Of a stretch of DNA of 30,065 bases, positions 23,202 through 30,065 are shown piece by piece. Within the stretch, counting starts at the first letter, position 1, and each line of letters starts with the position of its first letter. Under the pieces are notes generated by a model. It was given only the letters and a program-made list of their open reading frames with translations, ran no database searches and was not told the DNA's origin. Made by a program: the position numbers and the translations under genes. This stretch comes from an uncultured Lachnospiraceae bacterium. Its GTDB lineage: Bacteria; Bacillota; Clostridia; Lachnospirales; Lachnospiraceae. The stretch covers positions 40,449 through 70,513 of the forward strand of contig CAJTTI010000007.1 in NCBI GenBank assembly GCA_910579225.1, in the 5' to 3' direction.

Positions 23202-24908
23202 TTAATGAGAGCAGAACTCTTCATTGTGAAGCAGCTTGTGCTCCTTGCCTTTCAGGAAACCTTCATACAGCGCAATAACCGTCGGGTTCTCATCACATTT
23301 CTTGATGACAGAGATATTATCTGCATTGTAGATACCCGTCGTTCTTGCGTTCTTCGCCTTCAGGCCCTTCAGACGCGGCTGGCCTCCGCCCATAACGCAT
23401 CCGCGGCGGCATGCCATCACCTCGATAAGATGATACTCTTTCTCACCGCTCTTCACCTGCTCCATGACAGTTCTCGCATTGGCAAGTCCGCTGACGACAC
23501 AGATCTTCACATCCATTCCATTATATGGAATCGTGAACTCACGGATGAAATCATCCTCACCGCTCTGACGAACGCCGCACTCTGCGATACGGTCCAGGGT
23601 TGCCTTATCATGACCTTCGGTCAGTCTTCTGATAACTGCCTCAGTTACACCGCCGGTCACGCCGAAGATCACACCGCCGCCGGAACCAAGGCCGAACGGA
23701 ATATCGGAAGCTTCGGATTCCAGATCTGCAAAATCAATACCGGTAGTCTTGATCATCTGGACCAGCTCAGTGGTTGTAATCACAAAATCCGTATCCTGTT
23801 CACCTTCCGTACAACTGTTGGGACGTTTTGCTTCCATCTTCTTGGCTGTACACGGCATAAAGGATACCATCACGGTCTTCTTGCCCTGACCGTTTGCCGG
23901 GTCACGGAAATACTCCTTCGCCACTGCAGAAAGCATACCCTGCGGAGAGCGGCAGGTGGATACATTGTCCTTGAACTCTTCAAACTGATCGCCTACGAAC
24001 TTCACCCATGCCGGACAGCAGGAAGTGAGAAGCGGCAGCTTGCCGCCGTTCTTCACGCGGTCCAGGAACTCTGCGGATTCTTCCATGATCGTAAGGTCCG
24101 CACTGAAGTTCGTATCATAAACTTCGTCAAAGCCCATTCTGTGAAGCACACTGACAATCTTGCCCATGGTGCTCTTGCCCTTGGGAAGTCCAAAAGCATC
24201 ACCCACTGCCACACGGACGGACGGAGCGATCTGAGCCACCACACGCACGTTCGGATCTGCCAGAGCATCCCATACCGCTTCCTTGTCGTCCTTGATGCTG
24301 ATCGCGCCGGTGGGACAGAACACACGGCACTGTCCGCAGTTCACGCACTCGGTGGTAGCAATCTCACGGTCAAAGGCCGGCATAACCATGGCATCCGATC
24401 CACGATGAGCAAATCCAAGTGCACCTACGCCCTGCAGCTCGCTGCAGACACGCACACAGTTGCCGCAGAGGATACATTTGTTCGGATCGCGGATGATGGA
24501 CGGAGAACTGAAGTCCAGAGGCTTCTCTTCCCGGTAATTCTGAAAACGAACTTCCGTCACGCCAAAACGAAGAGCCAGCGCCTGCAAATCACAGTCACCA
24601 CTCTTGACACAGGTAGTACAGTCTCTGCAATGAGCTGCCAGAAGCAGTTCAATGATCATCTTACGGTATTTCTTCAGTTTTCCGGTATTGGTATAGATCA
24701 CCATACCGTCACGGGGCTCCTCGGAACAGGATGCAAACATCCTTCCTCTGTCGTCTTCCACAGTACACAGACGGCATGCGCCGAACGTGGAGAGCTCCGA
24801 GTGATAGCAAAGAGTCGGAATGTCGATGCCGGCTTTACGGATAATAGACAGGACATTCTTCTCATCGGTAAATTCTACTTTTCTACCATCTATTGTAATT
24901 GTTCCCAT
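23202..24908 (-). CDS. hydA: [FeFe]-hydrogenase catalytic subunit of a trimeric NADH/ferredoxin-linked enzyme
   Basis: A 568-residue catalytic subunit that makes or uses H2 at the H-cluster. In order: an N-terminal [2Fe-2S] domain (Cys34, 45, 48, 61), the His-ligated [4Fe-4S] site (His93, Cys97, 100, 106), two ferredoxin-type [4Fe-4S] sites (Cys145/148/151/155 and 188/191/194/198), then the H-cluster domain with TSCCPAW (295-301), MPCTAKK (351-357) and MACRRGCVMGGGQP (498-511). The Arg-Arg in the last motif replaces the usual Pro-Gly. The protein ends about 55 residues after this, without the extra C-terminal cluster domain of the Thermotoga enzyme. It is the last gene of hydCBA, 11 bases after hydB. 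Trimeric neighbours point to the bifurcating or confurcating type. Confidence 0.95.
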   Translation of the reverse strand: MGTITIDGRKVEFTDEKNVLSIIRKAGIDIPTLCYHSELSTFGACRLCTVEDDRGRMFASCSEEPRDGMVIYTNTGKLKKYRKMIIELLLAAHCRDCTTCVKSGDCDLQALALRFGVTEVRFQNYREEKPLDFSSPSIIRDPNKCILCGNCVRVCSELQGVGALGFAHRGSDAMVMPAFDREIATTECVNCGQCRVFCPTGAISIKDDKEAVWDALADPNVRVVAQIAPSVRVAVGDAFGLPKGKSTMGKIVSVLHRMGFDEVYDTNFSADLTIMEESAEFLDRVKNGGKLPLLTSCCPAWVKFVGDQFEEFKDNVSTCRSPQGMLSAVAKEYFRDPANGQGKKTVMVSFMPCTAKKMEAKRPNSCTEGEQDTDFVITTTELVQMIKTTGIDFADLESEASDIPFGLGSGGGVIFGVTGGVTEAVIRRLTEGHDKATLDRIAECGVRQSGEDDFIREFTIPYNGMDVKICVVSGLANARTVMEQVKSGEKEYHLIEVMACRRGCVMGGGQPRLKGLKAKNARTTGIYNADNISVIKKCDENPTVIALYEGFLKGKEHKLLHNEEFCSH

Positions 24909-24919
24909 ATCTGTCCTCC

Positions 24920-26806
24920 CTATTCCTCGATATAGATTGCGTCAAATGCACAGTTATCCTTACATGCGCCGCACTTGATACAAAGTTTCGGGTTGATATG
25001 ATAGCATTCTTTGCGGACACCTGTGATCGCGCCCACCGGACAGTTCTTCGCACACTTGCCGCAGCCTTTGCAGTACTCCGGATTGATGGAGAAGCGGCGC
25101 ATTGCCTGACAGACTTTCGCCGGACATTTCTTATCCACAATATGCTCTACATATTCATCCCTGAAGGTTTTCAGCGTACTGATGACCGGAAGCGGAGCGC
25201 TCTTTCCAAGACCGCAAAGAGCCATGCTGCGAATCATGTTCGCCAGCTCTTCCAGGCGGTCCAGATCTTCCATCTCGCCCTCACCGGCTACAATCTTCTC
25301 AAGGATCTCCAGCATTCTCTTGGTACCTTCCCGGCAGGGCACACATTTTCCGCAGGACTCTCTCTGAGTAAAGCTCATGAAGAAACGGGCAACTTCCACC
25401 ATACAGGTGTTGGTATCCATAACCACCATACCGCCGGAACCGACGATGGCGTTGAATTTCTTCACAGAGTCGAAATCAAGGGGCTCGTCAAGATGCTTCT
25501 CGGTCAGACATCCGCCGGACGGTCCGCCGATCTGCACTGCCTTGAACTCGGCGCCGTTCTTTAAACCGCCGCCGATATCGAAGATAATCTCCCGGAGCGT
25601 ACTGCCCATGGGCACCTCGATCAGACCGGTGTTCTCGATGGAACCGGTCAGGGAGAAGGTCTTTGTTCCCGGGCTGCCCTCTGTACCGATGGTCCGGTAC
25701 CAGTCTGCGCCCTGAAGAATAATCTTCGGAACGTTGGCATAAGTCTCCACGTTGTTCAGAACCGTCGGTTTCTCCCAGAGACCCTTTTCTACGGTACGCG
25801 GCGGTTTCACACGAGGCATACCTCTGTTGCCCTCGATGGATGCGGTCAGAGCGGAACCCTCGCCGCAGACAAATGCGCCTGCACCTCTGTTAATATGTAA
25901 ATGGAAGGAAAAATCAGTACCGAGAATGTTGTCGCCCAGCAGCCCTCTTTCCTCCAGCTGTGCAATGGCATGGCGGAGTCTCTTCACGGACATGGGATAC
26001 TCTGCACGCACATAGATATAGCCGTCGGTGGATTCCACTGCATAGCCGGCGATCATCATACCCTCAATCAGCTTGAAGGGATCGCCTTCCATAACGGAAC
26101 CGTCCATGAATGCTCCCGGGTCACCCTCGTCACCGTTGCAGACCACATAGCGGATCTTTTCTTTCTGTCTTGCAACCTGCTTCCATTTTCTTCCGCAGGG
26201 GAAGCCTCCGCCTCCGCGTCCGCGCAGACCCGAACGGTCCACTTCCTCAATGATCTCTTCTCTGCTCATGTCAAACATGGCTTTGGTGAGCGCCTCAAAA
26301 CCGCCCGCTGCAATATACTCATCCAGAGATTCTGCATCCACGCGTCCGCAGTTCTCCAGTACGATTCTGGTCTGTTTTGCCATGAATGGAATATCTTCCG
26401 GATGTTTGTAGTGTACATCCTTCTTGGTATAGAGCAGACGATCCACCACATCGTTGCCAAGAACAGTGGACTCGAAAATCTCCTTGCAGTCTTCGATCTG
26501 GACTTTTACATACTGGATGACTTCATTACCCTTCTGAATACGAACCAGCGGCCCCAACTCACAAAAGCCCTGACATCCGGTCTTCTTGACGCCCACATGC
26601 TCATGCTCGCCTTCATCATGGGGAGCAAAATCCAGTACAATACCCGGAGCATCCTTAGTCAGACTTAAAAATTCTTCATAAATCTTTGTGGAGCCCGTTG
26701 CAATACAGCCTGTACCGGAACAGACAAGAATTCTGCAGTCATACGCTGCTACCTGTTCTCTGGCTGATTCACGTACCTGTAACAATTCTTCTTTGTTTTT
26801 AATCAT
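24920..26806 (-). CDS. hydB: NADH-binding NuoF-like subunit of the trimeric [FeFe]-hydrogenase
   Basis: A 628-residue HydB/NuoF-like flavoprotein that exchanges electrons between NAD(H) and the iron-sulfur chain. An N-terminal thioredoxin-like [2Fe-2S] domain (Cys29, 34, 78, 82) is followed by the FMN/NADH domain with GLRGRGGGGFPCGRKW (193-208) and the NGDEGDPGAFMD block (224-235), the NuoF [4Fe-4S] site (Cys485, 488, 491, 531) and a C-terminal pair of ferredoxin sites (Cys579/582/585/589 and 609/612/615/619). The fused ferredoxin tail is typical of HydB rather than respiratory NuoF. Its ATG overlaps the hydC TGA (ATGA), so the two are translationally coupled. Confidence 0.95.
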   Translation of the reverse strand: MIKNKEELLQVRESAREQVAAYDCRILVCSGTGCIATGSTKIYEEFLSLTKDAPGIVLDFAPHDEGEHEHVGVKKTGCQGFCELGPLVRIQKGNEVIQYVKVQIEDCKEIFESTVLGNDVVDRLLYTKKDVHYKHPEDIPFMAKQTRIVLENCGRVDAESLDEYIAAGGFEALTKAMFDMSREEIIEEVDRSGLRGRGGGGFPCGRKWKQVARQKEKIRYVVCNGDEGDPGAFMDGSVMEGDPFKLIEGMMIAGYAVESTDGYIYVRAEYPMSVKRLRHAIAQLEERGLLGDNILGTDFSFHLHINRGAGAFVCGEGSALTASIEGNRGMPRVKPPRTVEKGLWEKPTVLNNVETYANVPKIILQGADWYRTIGTEGSPGTKTFSLTGSIENTGLIEVPMGSTLREIIFDIGGGLKNGAEFKAVQIGGPSGGCLTEKHLDEPLDFDSVKKFNAIVGSGGMVVMDTNTCMVEVARFFMSFTQRESCGKCVPCREGTKRMLEILEKIVAGEGEMEDLDRLEELANMIRSMALCGLGKSAPLPVISTLKTFRDEYVEHIVDKKCPAKVCQAMRRFSINPEYCKGCGKCAKNCPVGAITGVRKECYHINPKLCIKCGACKDNCAFDAIYIEE

Positions 26807-27282
26807 CAGCCCTTACCTCTCAATTCTTCAATTACTGCAAGTGCTTTTTCCGGTGTCATGGAAGGATATACATCTTCGTTTACCATCATGGTCGGAGCAA
26901 GACCGCATGCGCCCAGACAGGATACGGTTTCCACAGTAAACATCATATCGTCTGTCGTATGTTTTTTCTTGCTGAGTCCCAGTTCCTTCCAAAGTGCTTC
27001 CAGCACTGGAGTGGATTTCCGGACATGACAGGCTGTGCCATCACATACTTTAATCACATATTTTCCCTTTGCCTCAAAAGAAAAGTTCTCATAGAAGGTG
27101 GCCACACTGTATGCTTTTGCCTCCTTGATTCCGATTTCTTTTGCCACATAGGTCAGCAGCTCTCCTGGCAGATAACGATATTCTGCCTGAATATCCTGCA
27201 TGATTGGGATCAGTGAGCCGGCCTTGCGGCCATAATGCTCAATGATCTCATCTGTCTTACGATAATAAGACTGATCCAGCAT
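26806..27282 (-). CDS. hydC: NuoE-like [2Fe-2S] subunit of the trimeric [FeFe]-hydrogenase
   Basis: A 158-residue NuoE/HydC protein carrying one [2Fe-2S] cluster with ligands Cys80, 85, 122 and 126 (CDGTACH and CLGACG), after the usual helical N-terminal half (IPIMQDIQAEYRYLP). The start at 27282 is preferred over an ATG 32 codons earlier because GGAGG lies 7 bases upstream and the family begins here. It is the first gene of hydCBA and overlaps hydB by the ATGA motif. Confidence 0.95.
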   Translation of the reverse strand: MLDQSYYRKTDEIIEHYGRKAGSLIPIMQDIQAEYRYLPGELLTYVAKEIGIKEAKAYSVATFYENFSFEAKGKYVIKVCDGTACHVRKSTPVLEALWKELGLSKKKHTTDDMMFTVETVSCLGACGLAPTMMVNEDVYPSMTPEKALAVIEELRGKG

Positions 27283-27337
27283 TCGTTTTTCCTCCTTGTT
27301 TTGTTGATTGTACAAACCGCACATGTATACGCTTATA

Positions 27338-27366
27338 ACTTTAACACTCCGCGGCCTTTCGCACAA
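27338..27366 (-). promoter_or_regulatory. Candidate promoter of hydCBA
   Basis: On the minus strand, TTGTGC (27361-27366), 17 bases, then TAAAGT (27338-27343), about 50 bases before the hydC start. Both hexamers deviate from consensus, so the call is moderate. Confidence 0.4.
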
Positions 27367-27399
27367 TGTACAGATCATACAGAATTATTTCTGTTTCTT

Positions 27400-27415
27400 T
27401 GTGCATTTTTACACA
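27400..27415. promoter_or_regulatory. TGTG...CACA inverted repeat between divergent hydrogenase promoters
   Basis: TGTG and CACA arms around an eight-base A/T-rich centre, in the 254-bp divergent region. The spacing and arms are reminiscent of redox-sensor (Rex) sites, which often control clostridial hydrogenases, but the match is partial. Confidence 0.25.
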
Positions 27416-27453
27416 TATTGTCAAATTGTACGAACTCACTCATATTATAATAG

Positions 27454-27482
27454 TTGTCATTTTGAGAATAGTGTGTTAAAAT
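27454..27482 (+). promoter_or_regulatory. Sigma-A promoter of the TM1266-family gene and hydG
   Basis: TTGTCA (27454-27459), a 17-base spacer and TAAAAT (27477-27482), close to consensus. The TM1266-family start codon lies about 48 bases beyond the predicted transcription start. Confidence 0.7.
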
Positions 27483-27536
27483 TTATAGAAATATTTCACA
27501 ACTTTTTAAAACGATGTCAATTTTTGGAGAAAATGC

Positions 27537-27821
27537 ATGGAAACCAGGATTGTACTGATCGGAATTATTGTTGAAAACACAGACGCCATAGAGCGGTTGA
27601 ACAGACTTTTACACGAATACGGCCATTACATTATCGGGCGGATGGGGATCCCTTACCGGGAACGGAAGGTGAATATCATCAGTGTGGCCCTGGATGCCCC
27701 CCAGGACGTAGTGAGTGCCCTTTCCGGAAAGATCGGAAGACTTCCGGGAGTCTCTGCAAAGACCGTATATTCCAATGTGAAAGGTGGTGCTTCGCTGACT
27801 GCTCACGGAATACAGGAATGA
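27537..27821 (+). CDS. TM1266-family putative regulator of the iron-only hydrogenase system
   Basis: A 94-residue ACT/NikR-C-like small protein. The block METRIVLIGIIVE, the GRMGIPYRERKVNIISVALDA stretch (cited by its ends: GRMGIP..VALDA) and GRLPGVSAKTVYS are those of the family found next to [FeFe]-hydrogenase maturation genes, long named as a putative regulator. It has no DNA-binding helix-turn-helix I can see. GGAG precedes the ATG by 8 bases. It is divergent from hydCBA and upstream of hydG on the same strand, so it is probably co-transcribed with hydG. Confidence 0.92.
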   Translation: METRIVLIGIIVENTDAIERLNRLLHEYGHYIIGRMGIPYRERKVNIISVALDAPQDVVSALSGKIGRLPGVSAKTVYSNVKGGASLTAHGIQE

Positions 27822-27828
27822 TTCCGCT

Positions 27829-27850
27829 GCCGCTTATATGGCGGCAGGTT
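27829..27850 (+). other. GC-rich hairpin between the TM1266-family gene and hydG
   Basis: CTGCCGC and GCGGCAG arms around a short A/T loop, just after the first gene's stop. No T-run follows, so it may be a processing or partial attenuation site rather than a terminator. The rest of the 130-bp gap holds the hydG ribosome site (AAAGGAG, a rather long 12 bases before the ATG). Confidence 0.4.
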
Positions 27851-27951
27851 CCATAGCAGACAGCATCACAATATAACTATTCACTGACCGGGAAGCCGGG
27901 AGCGCTTGATGCCGTCCTGCCTGACCGAAAAGAAAGGAGCGTACATCACCC

Positions 27952-29373
27952 ATGTACAATGTAAAATCATTAAAAGCAGAGGAATTTATCTCGGATAAGG
28001 AAATCCTTGATACTCTGTCCTATGCGGATGCCAACAAAGATAACCTGGAGGTCATTGATCAGATTCTTGCCAAGGCAAGAGAACGGAAAGGCCTGACCCA
28101 CAGGGAAGCTTCTGTCCTTCTGGCCTGTGATCTCCCGGAGAAGACCGAAGAAATCTTTGCACTGGCAGAACAGCTGAAAAAGGATTACTATGGCAACCGC
28201 ATCGTTTTGTTTGCACCATTGTATCTGTCCAATTACTGTGTCAACGGATGCGTTTACTGCCCCTATCACGCCAAGAACAAGCACATTGCAAGAAAAAAAC
28301 TGACACAGGAAGAAATCATCAAAGAAGTCACTGCCCTGCAGGATATGGGACACAAACGGCTGGCAATTGAGGCCGGCGAGGACCCGGTGAACAATCCCAT
28401 CGAGTATATCCTGGAATGCATCCATACCATTTACAGCATCAAACACAAAAACGGCGCGATCCGCCGGGTCAATGTCAATATCGCAGCCACAACGGTGGAA
28501 AATTACCGCCGCTTAAAAGAGGCAGAAATCGGAACTTATATTCTGTTCCAGGAAACTTACCATAAAGAAAGCTATGAAAAACTGCATCCTACCGGACCAA
28601 AGCATGATTATGCATGGCACACAGAAGCCATGGACCGGGCCATGGAAGGCGGCATCGACGATGTGGGCCTGGGGGTTTTATTTGGGCTGGAATTATACCG
28701 CTATGAATTTGCAGGACTTCTGATGCACGCAGAACACTTAGAAGCGGTTCACGGCGTCGGCCCGCACACCATCAGCGTTCCCAGGATCAAGCATGCGGAT
28801 GATATTGATCCCTCTGCTTTTGACAACAGCATCAGCGACGACATTTTTGCTAAAATCTGCGCCCTGATCCGGATCTCAGTGCCTTACACCGGCATGATCA
28901 TCTCCACCAGAGAGAGCCAGGAAGTCCGGGAACGGGTGCTTCCTCTTGGCGTCTCCCAGATCAGCGGCGCCTCCAGAACCAGTGTGGGCGGATATGCGAC
29001 CCCGGAAACCGAAGAAGAAATAACCAGTGCTCAGTTCGATGTAAGTGATCAAAGGACTCTGGATGAGGTGGTAAACTGGCTGATGAAACTGGGCTATATC
29101 CCAAGCTTCTGCACTGCCTGTTACCGGGAAGGGCGCACCGGCGACCGTTTTATGTCCCTGTGTAAAAATATGCAGATCCTAAACTGCTGCCATCCCAATG
29201 CCCTGATGACGCTGAAAGAATATCTGGAAGACTATGCCAGTGAAGAGACCAGAAAAATCGGCATGGAACTGATCGGGCAGGAACTGGAGAAAATCCCCAA
29301 TCCCAAAGTCAAACGGATTGCCACGGAGCATATCCATGATATCGGAGAAGGAAAACGGGATTTCCGGTTCTGA
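27952..29373 (+). CDS. hydG: [FeFe]-hydrogenase H-cluster radical SAM maturase HydG
   Basis: A 473-residue radical SAM tyrosine lyase that splits tyrosine to supply CO and cyanide for the H-cluster. The SAM-cluster motif is C-x3-C-x2-C at Cys96, Cys100 and Cys103 (CVNGCVYC). The C-terminal auxiliary cluster motif C-x2-C-x22-C is at Cys387, Cys390 and Cys413 and distinguishes HydG from the related ThiH. Length is normal. The partner maturases HydE and HydF are not in the window. The gene is followed by a bidirectional terminator. Confidence 0.96.
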   Translation: MYNVKSLKAEEFISDKEILDTLSYADANKDNLEVIDQILAKARERKGLTHREASVLLACDLPEKTEEIFALAEQLKKDYYGNRIVLFAPLYLSNYCVNGCVYCPYHAKNKHIARKKLTQEEIIKEVTALQDMGHKRLAIEAGEDPVNNPIEYILECIHTIYSIKHKNGAIRRVNVNIAATTVENYRRLKEAEIGTYILFQETYHKESYEKLHPTGPKHDYAWHTEAMDRAMEGGIDDVGLGVLFGLELYRYEFAGLLMHAEHLEAVHGVGPHTISVPRIKHADDIDPSAFDNSISDDIFAKICALIRISVPYTGMIISTRESQEVRERVLPLGVSQISGASRTSVGGYATPETEEEITSAQFDVSDQRTLDEVVNWLMKLGYIPSFCTACYREGRTGDRFMSLCKNMQILNCCHPNALMTLKEYLEDYASEETRKIGMELIGQELEKIPNPKVKRIATEHIHDIGEGKRDFRF

Positions 29374-29413
29374 TTTCTCTGTTTTGTTTTCTGTCTGTTT
29401 TACATATGACCAT

Positions 29414-29447
29414 AAAGCGGAGCTGCACAAAATCAGCTCCGCTTTTT
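29414..29447. terminator. Bidirectional terminator between hydG and the coiled-coil gene
   Basis: An 11-base-pair stem (AAGCGGAGCTG/CAGCTCCGCTT) with an eight-base loop and a T-run on the plus side; on the minus side the A/T flank also gives TTTATGG. It closes hydG, and converging transcription of the coiled-coil gene. Confidence 0.82.
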
Positions 29448-29453
29448 CATCAT

Positions 29454-30065
29454 TTAAGCTTCCAGATTTTCCCTGAGACGTTTCACTTCGTTTTCAAGCC
29501 AGAGAACTCTCACTTTCATCAATTCACGTTCTTCCTTATTCTCCAGCGCCTGATCCAGCTTCCGAACCAGATCCAGATGTCCTTCCCCGATAATGTTAAT
29601 TCTCACTCTGACATCATTTTCCATGCACATGCTCAGATTCCTAACTTCTGCCTGAACAGATGACATATTTATCTGAAGTCCCTTGATGTCTTCCTGCACA
29701 GCCGACATATTTTCCTGAAGAACTGATACATCCTCCTTAAGGACTGTTACGTCTTCTTTCAAAATTGTCACATCTTCCTTAAGTTCTATTACATCTCCCT
29801 TCAGGATCGTTACATCTTCTTTCAGGACCGTTACGTCTTCCTTAAGAACTGTCACATCCTTCTTAAGTTCGGTTACATCTTCTTTCAGGACCGTTACATC
29901 TTCCTTAAGAACTGTCACGTCCTTCTTAAGTTCGGTTACGTCTTCTTTCAGGACCGTTACGTCTTCCTTAAGAACTGTCACGTCCTTCTTAAGTTCGGTT
30001 ACATCTTCTTTCAGGACCGTTACATCTTCCTTAAGAACTGTCACGTCCTTCTTAAGTTCGGTTAC
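29454..30065 (-). CDS. Coiled-coil protein made of 21-residue repeats, 5' end outside window
   Basis: Partial: the frame is open to the right edge, and the apparent first codon inside the window is just a GTG within a repeat. At least 203 codons are present. The N-terminal part consists of VTVLKED/VTELKKD heptads arranged as 21-residue units (63-bp DNA repeats), which should form a long parallel coiled coil. The C-terminal 100 residues are less repetitive and include VRNLSMCMENDVRVRINI and a final EVKRLRENLEA helix. I recall similar short coiled-coil proteins in Lachnospiraceae, without known function. No membrane helix is visible. Confidence 0.75.
   Translation of the reverse strand, partial: VTELKKDVTVLKEDVTVLKEDVTELKKDVTVLKEDVTVLKEDVTELKKDVTVLKEDVTVLKEDVTELKKDVTVLKEDVTVLKEDVTILKGDVIELKEDVTILKEDVTVLKEDVSVLQENMSAVQEDIKGLQINMSSVQAEVRNLSMCMENDVRVRINIIGEGHLDLVRKLDQALENKEERELMKVRVLWLENEVKRLRENLEA
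29740..30065 (-). repeat. 63-bp tandem repeats within the coiled-coil gene
   Basis: Near-identical 63-bp units, for example with TTCGGTTAC at about 29868, 29931, 29994 and 30057, continue to the window edge. Copies differ mainly at third codon positions (ACG/ACA), which shows selection on the protein. Such arrays are prone to change in copy number. Confidence 0.85.

Noticed and set aside
23151..24935. 594-codon plus-strand open frame opposite hydA
   Set aside because: It mirrors hydA almost exactly, has no family features or ribosome site, and hydA on the other strand has all catalytic motifs.
29740..30065. CRISPR array at the right edge
   Set aside because: The units are 63-bp coding repeats in frame with a heptad coiled coil and have no spacers.

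Overview
The window looks like a chromosomal segment from an anaerobic, low-to-mid GC Clostridia, most likely a gut Lachnospiraceae. Pointers are the NADH-linked trimeric [FeFe]-hydrogenase operon with its TM1266-type regulator and hydG, strong AGGAGG-type ribosome binding sites, sigma-A promoters, and hairpin repeat families that I recall from that group (a recollection, not a search). No tRNA, rRNA, CRISPR array, transposase, capsid or terminase gene is visible.

Left two thirds (about 44-21200, all minus strand): one long gene train for a contractile injection system of the phage-tail-like (eCIS) kind. It is read right to left from a candidate promoter near 21200. The recognisable particle parts are a Pvc16-type cap/terminator protein (DUF4255), a PAAR-like spike-tip protein (DUF4280), the sheath, a tube protein, a small tail-assembly-chaperone-like protein, a DUF6760 small protein with no ordinary start codon, and a second tube-like protein with a long repeat tail. 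Spike, baseplate and ATPase genes are not in the window; I infer that they continue off the left edge.

The unusual part is the promoter-proximal block (about 9450-21150). It encodes an eCIS-type baseplate/fibre-like protein, a pseudokinase-like protein with a C-terminal membrane helix, a four-helix membrane sensor ending in a degenerate class III cyclase domain and a TPR, a membrane MORN-repeat protein, a signal-peptide-bearing TolC-like coiled-coil protein, and a very acidic secreted coiled-coil protein. I infer an envelope-associated assembly, docking or firing platform for a contractile injection system in a monoderm, controlled by signalling folds that have lost catalysis. This is my candidate for the undescribed system.

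Six of the operon's gene junctions hold small hairpin repeats: a 111-bp unit in three tandem copies plus relatives, a TAACTGT hairpin and a 48-bp repeat. A 179-bp element closed by a long-range inverted repeat lies between the sheath and tube genes. Other junctions are tight.

Middle (21279-22995): a sensor histidine kinase without an adjacent response regulator, with its own promoter, an 18-codon leading ORF and a strong terminator.

Right third (23131-29447): hydC-hydB-hydA on the minus strand (electron-bifurcating type hydrogenase), divergent from the TM1266-family regulator gene and hydG on the plus strand. These are closed by bidirectional terminators. The right edge carries the 3' part of a coiled-coil gene built from 63-bp repeats.
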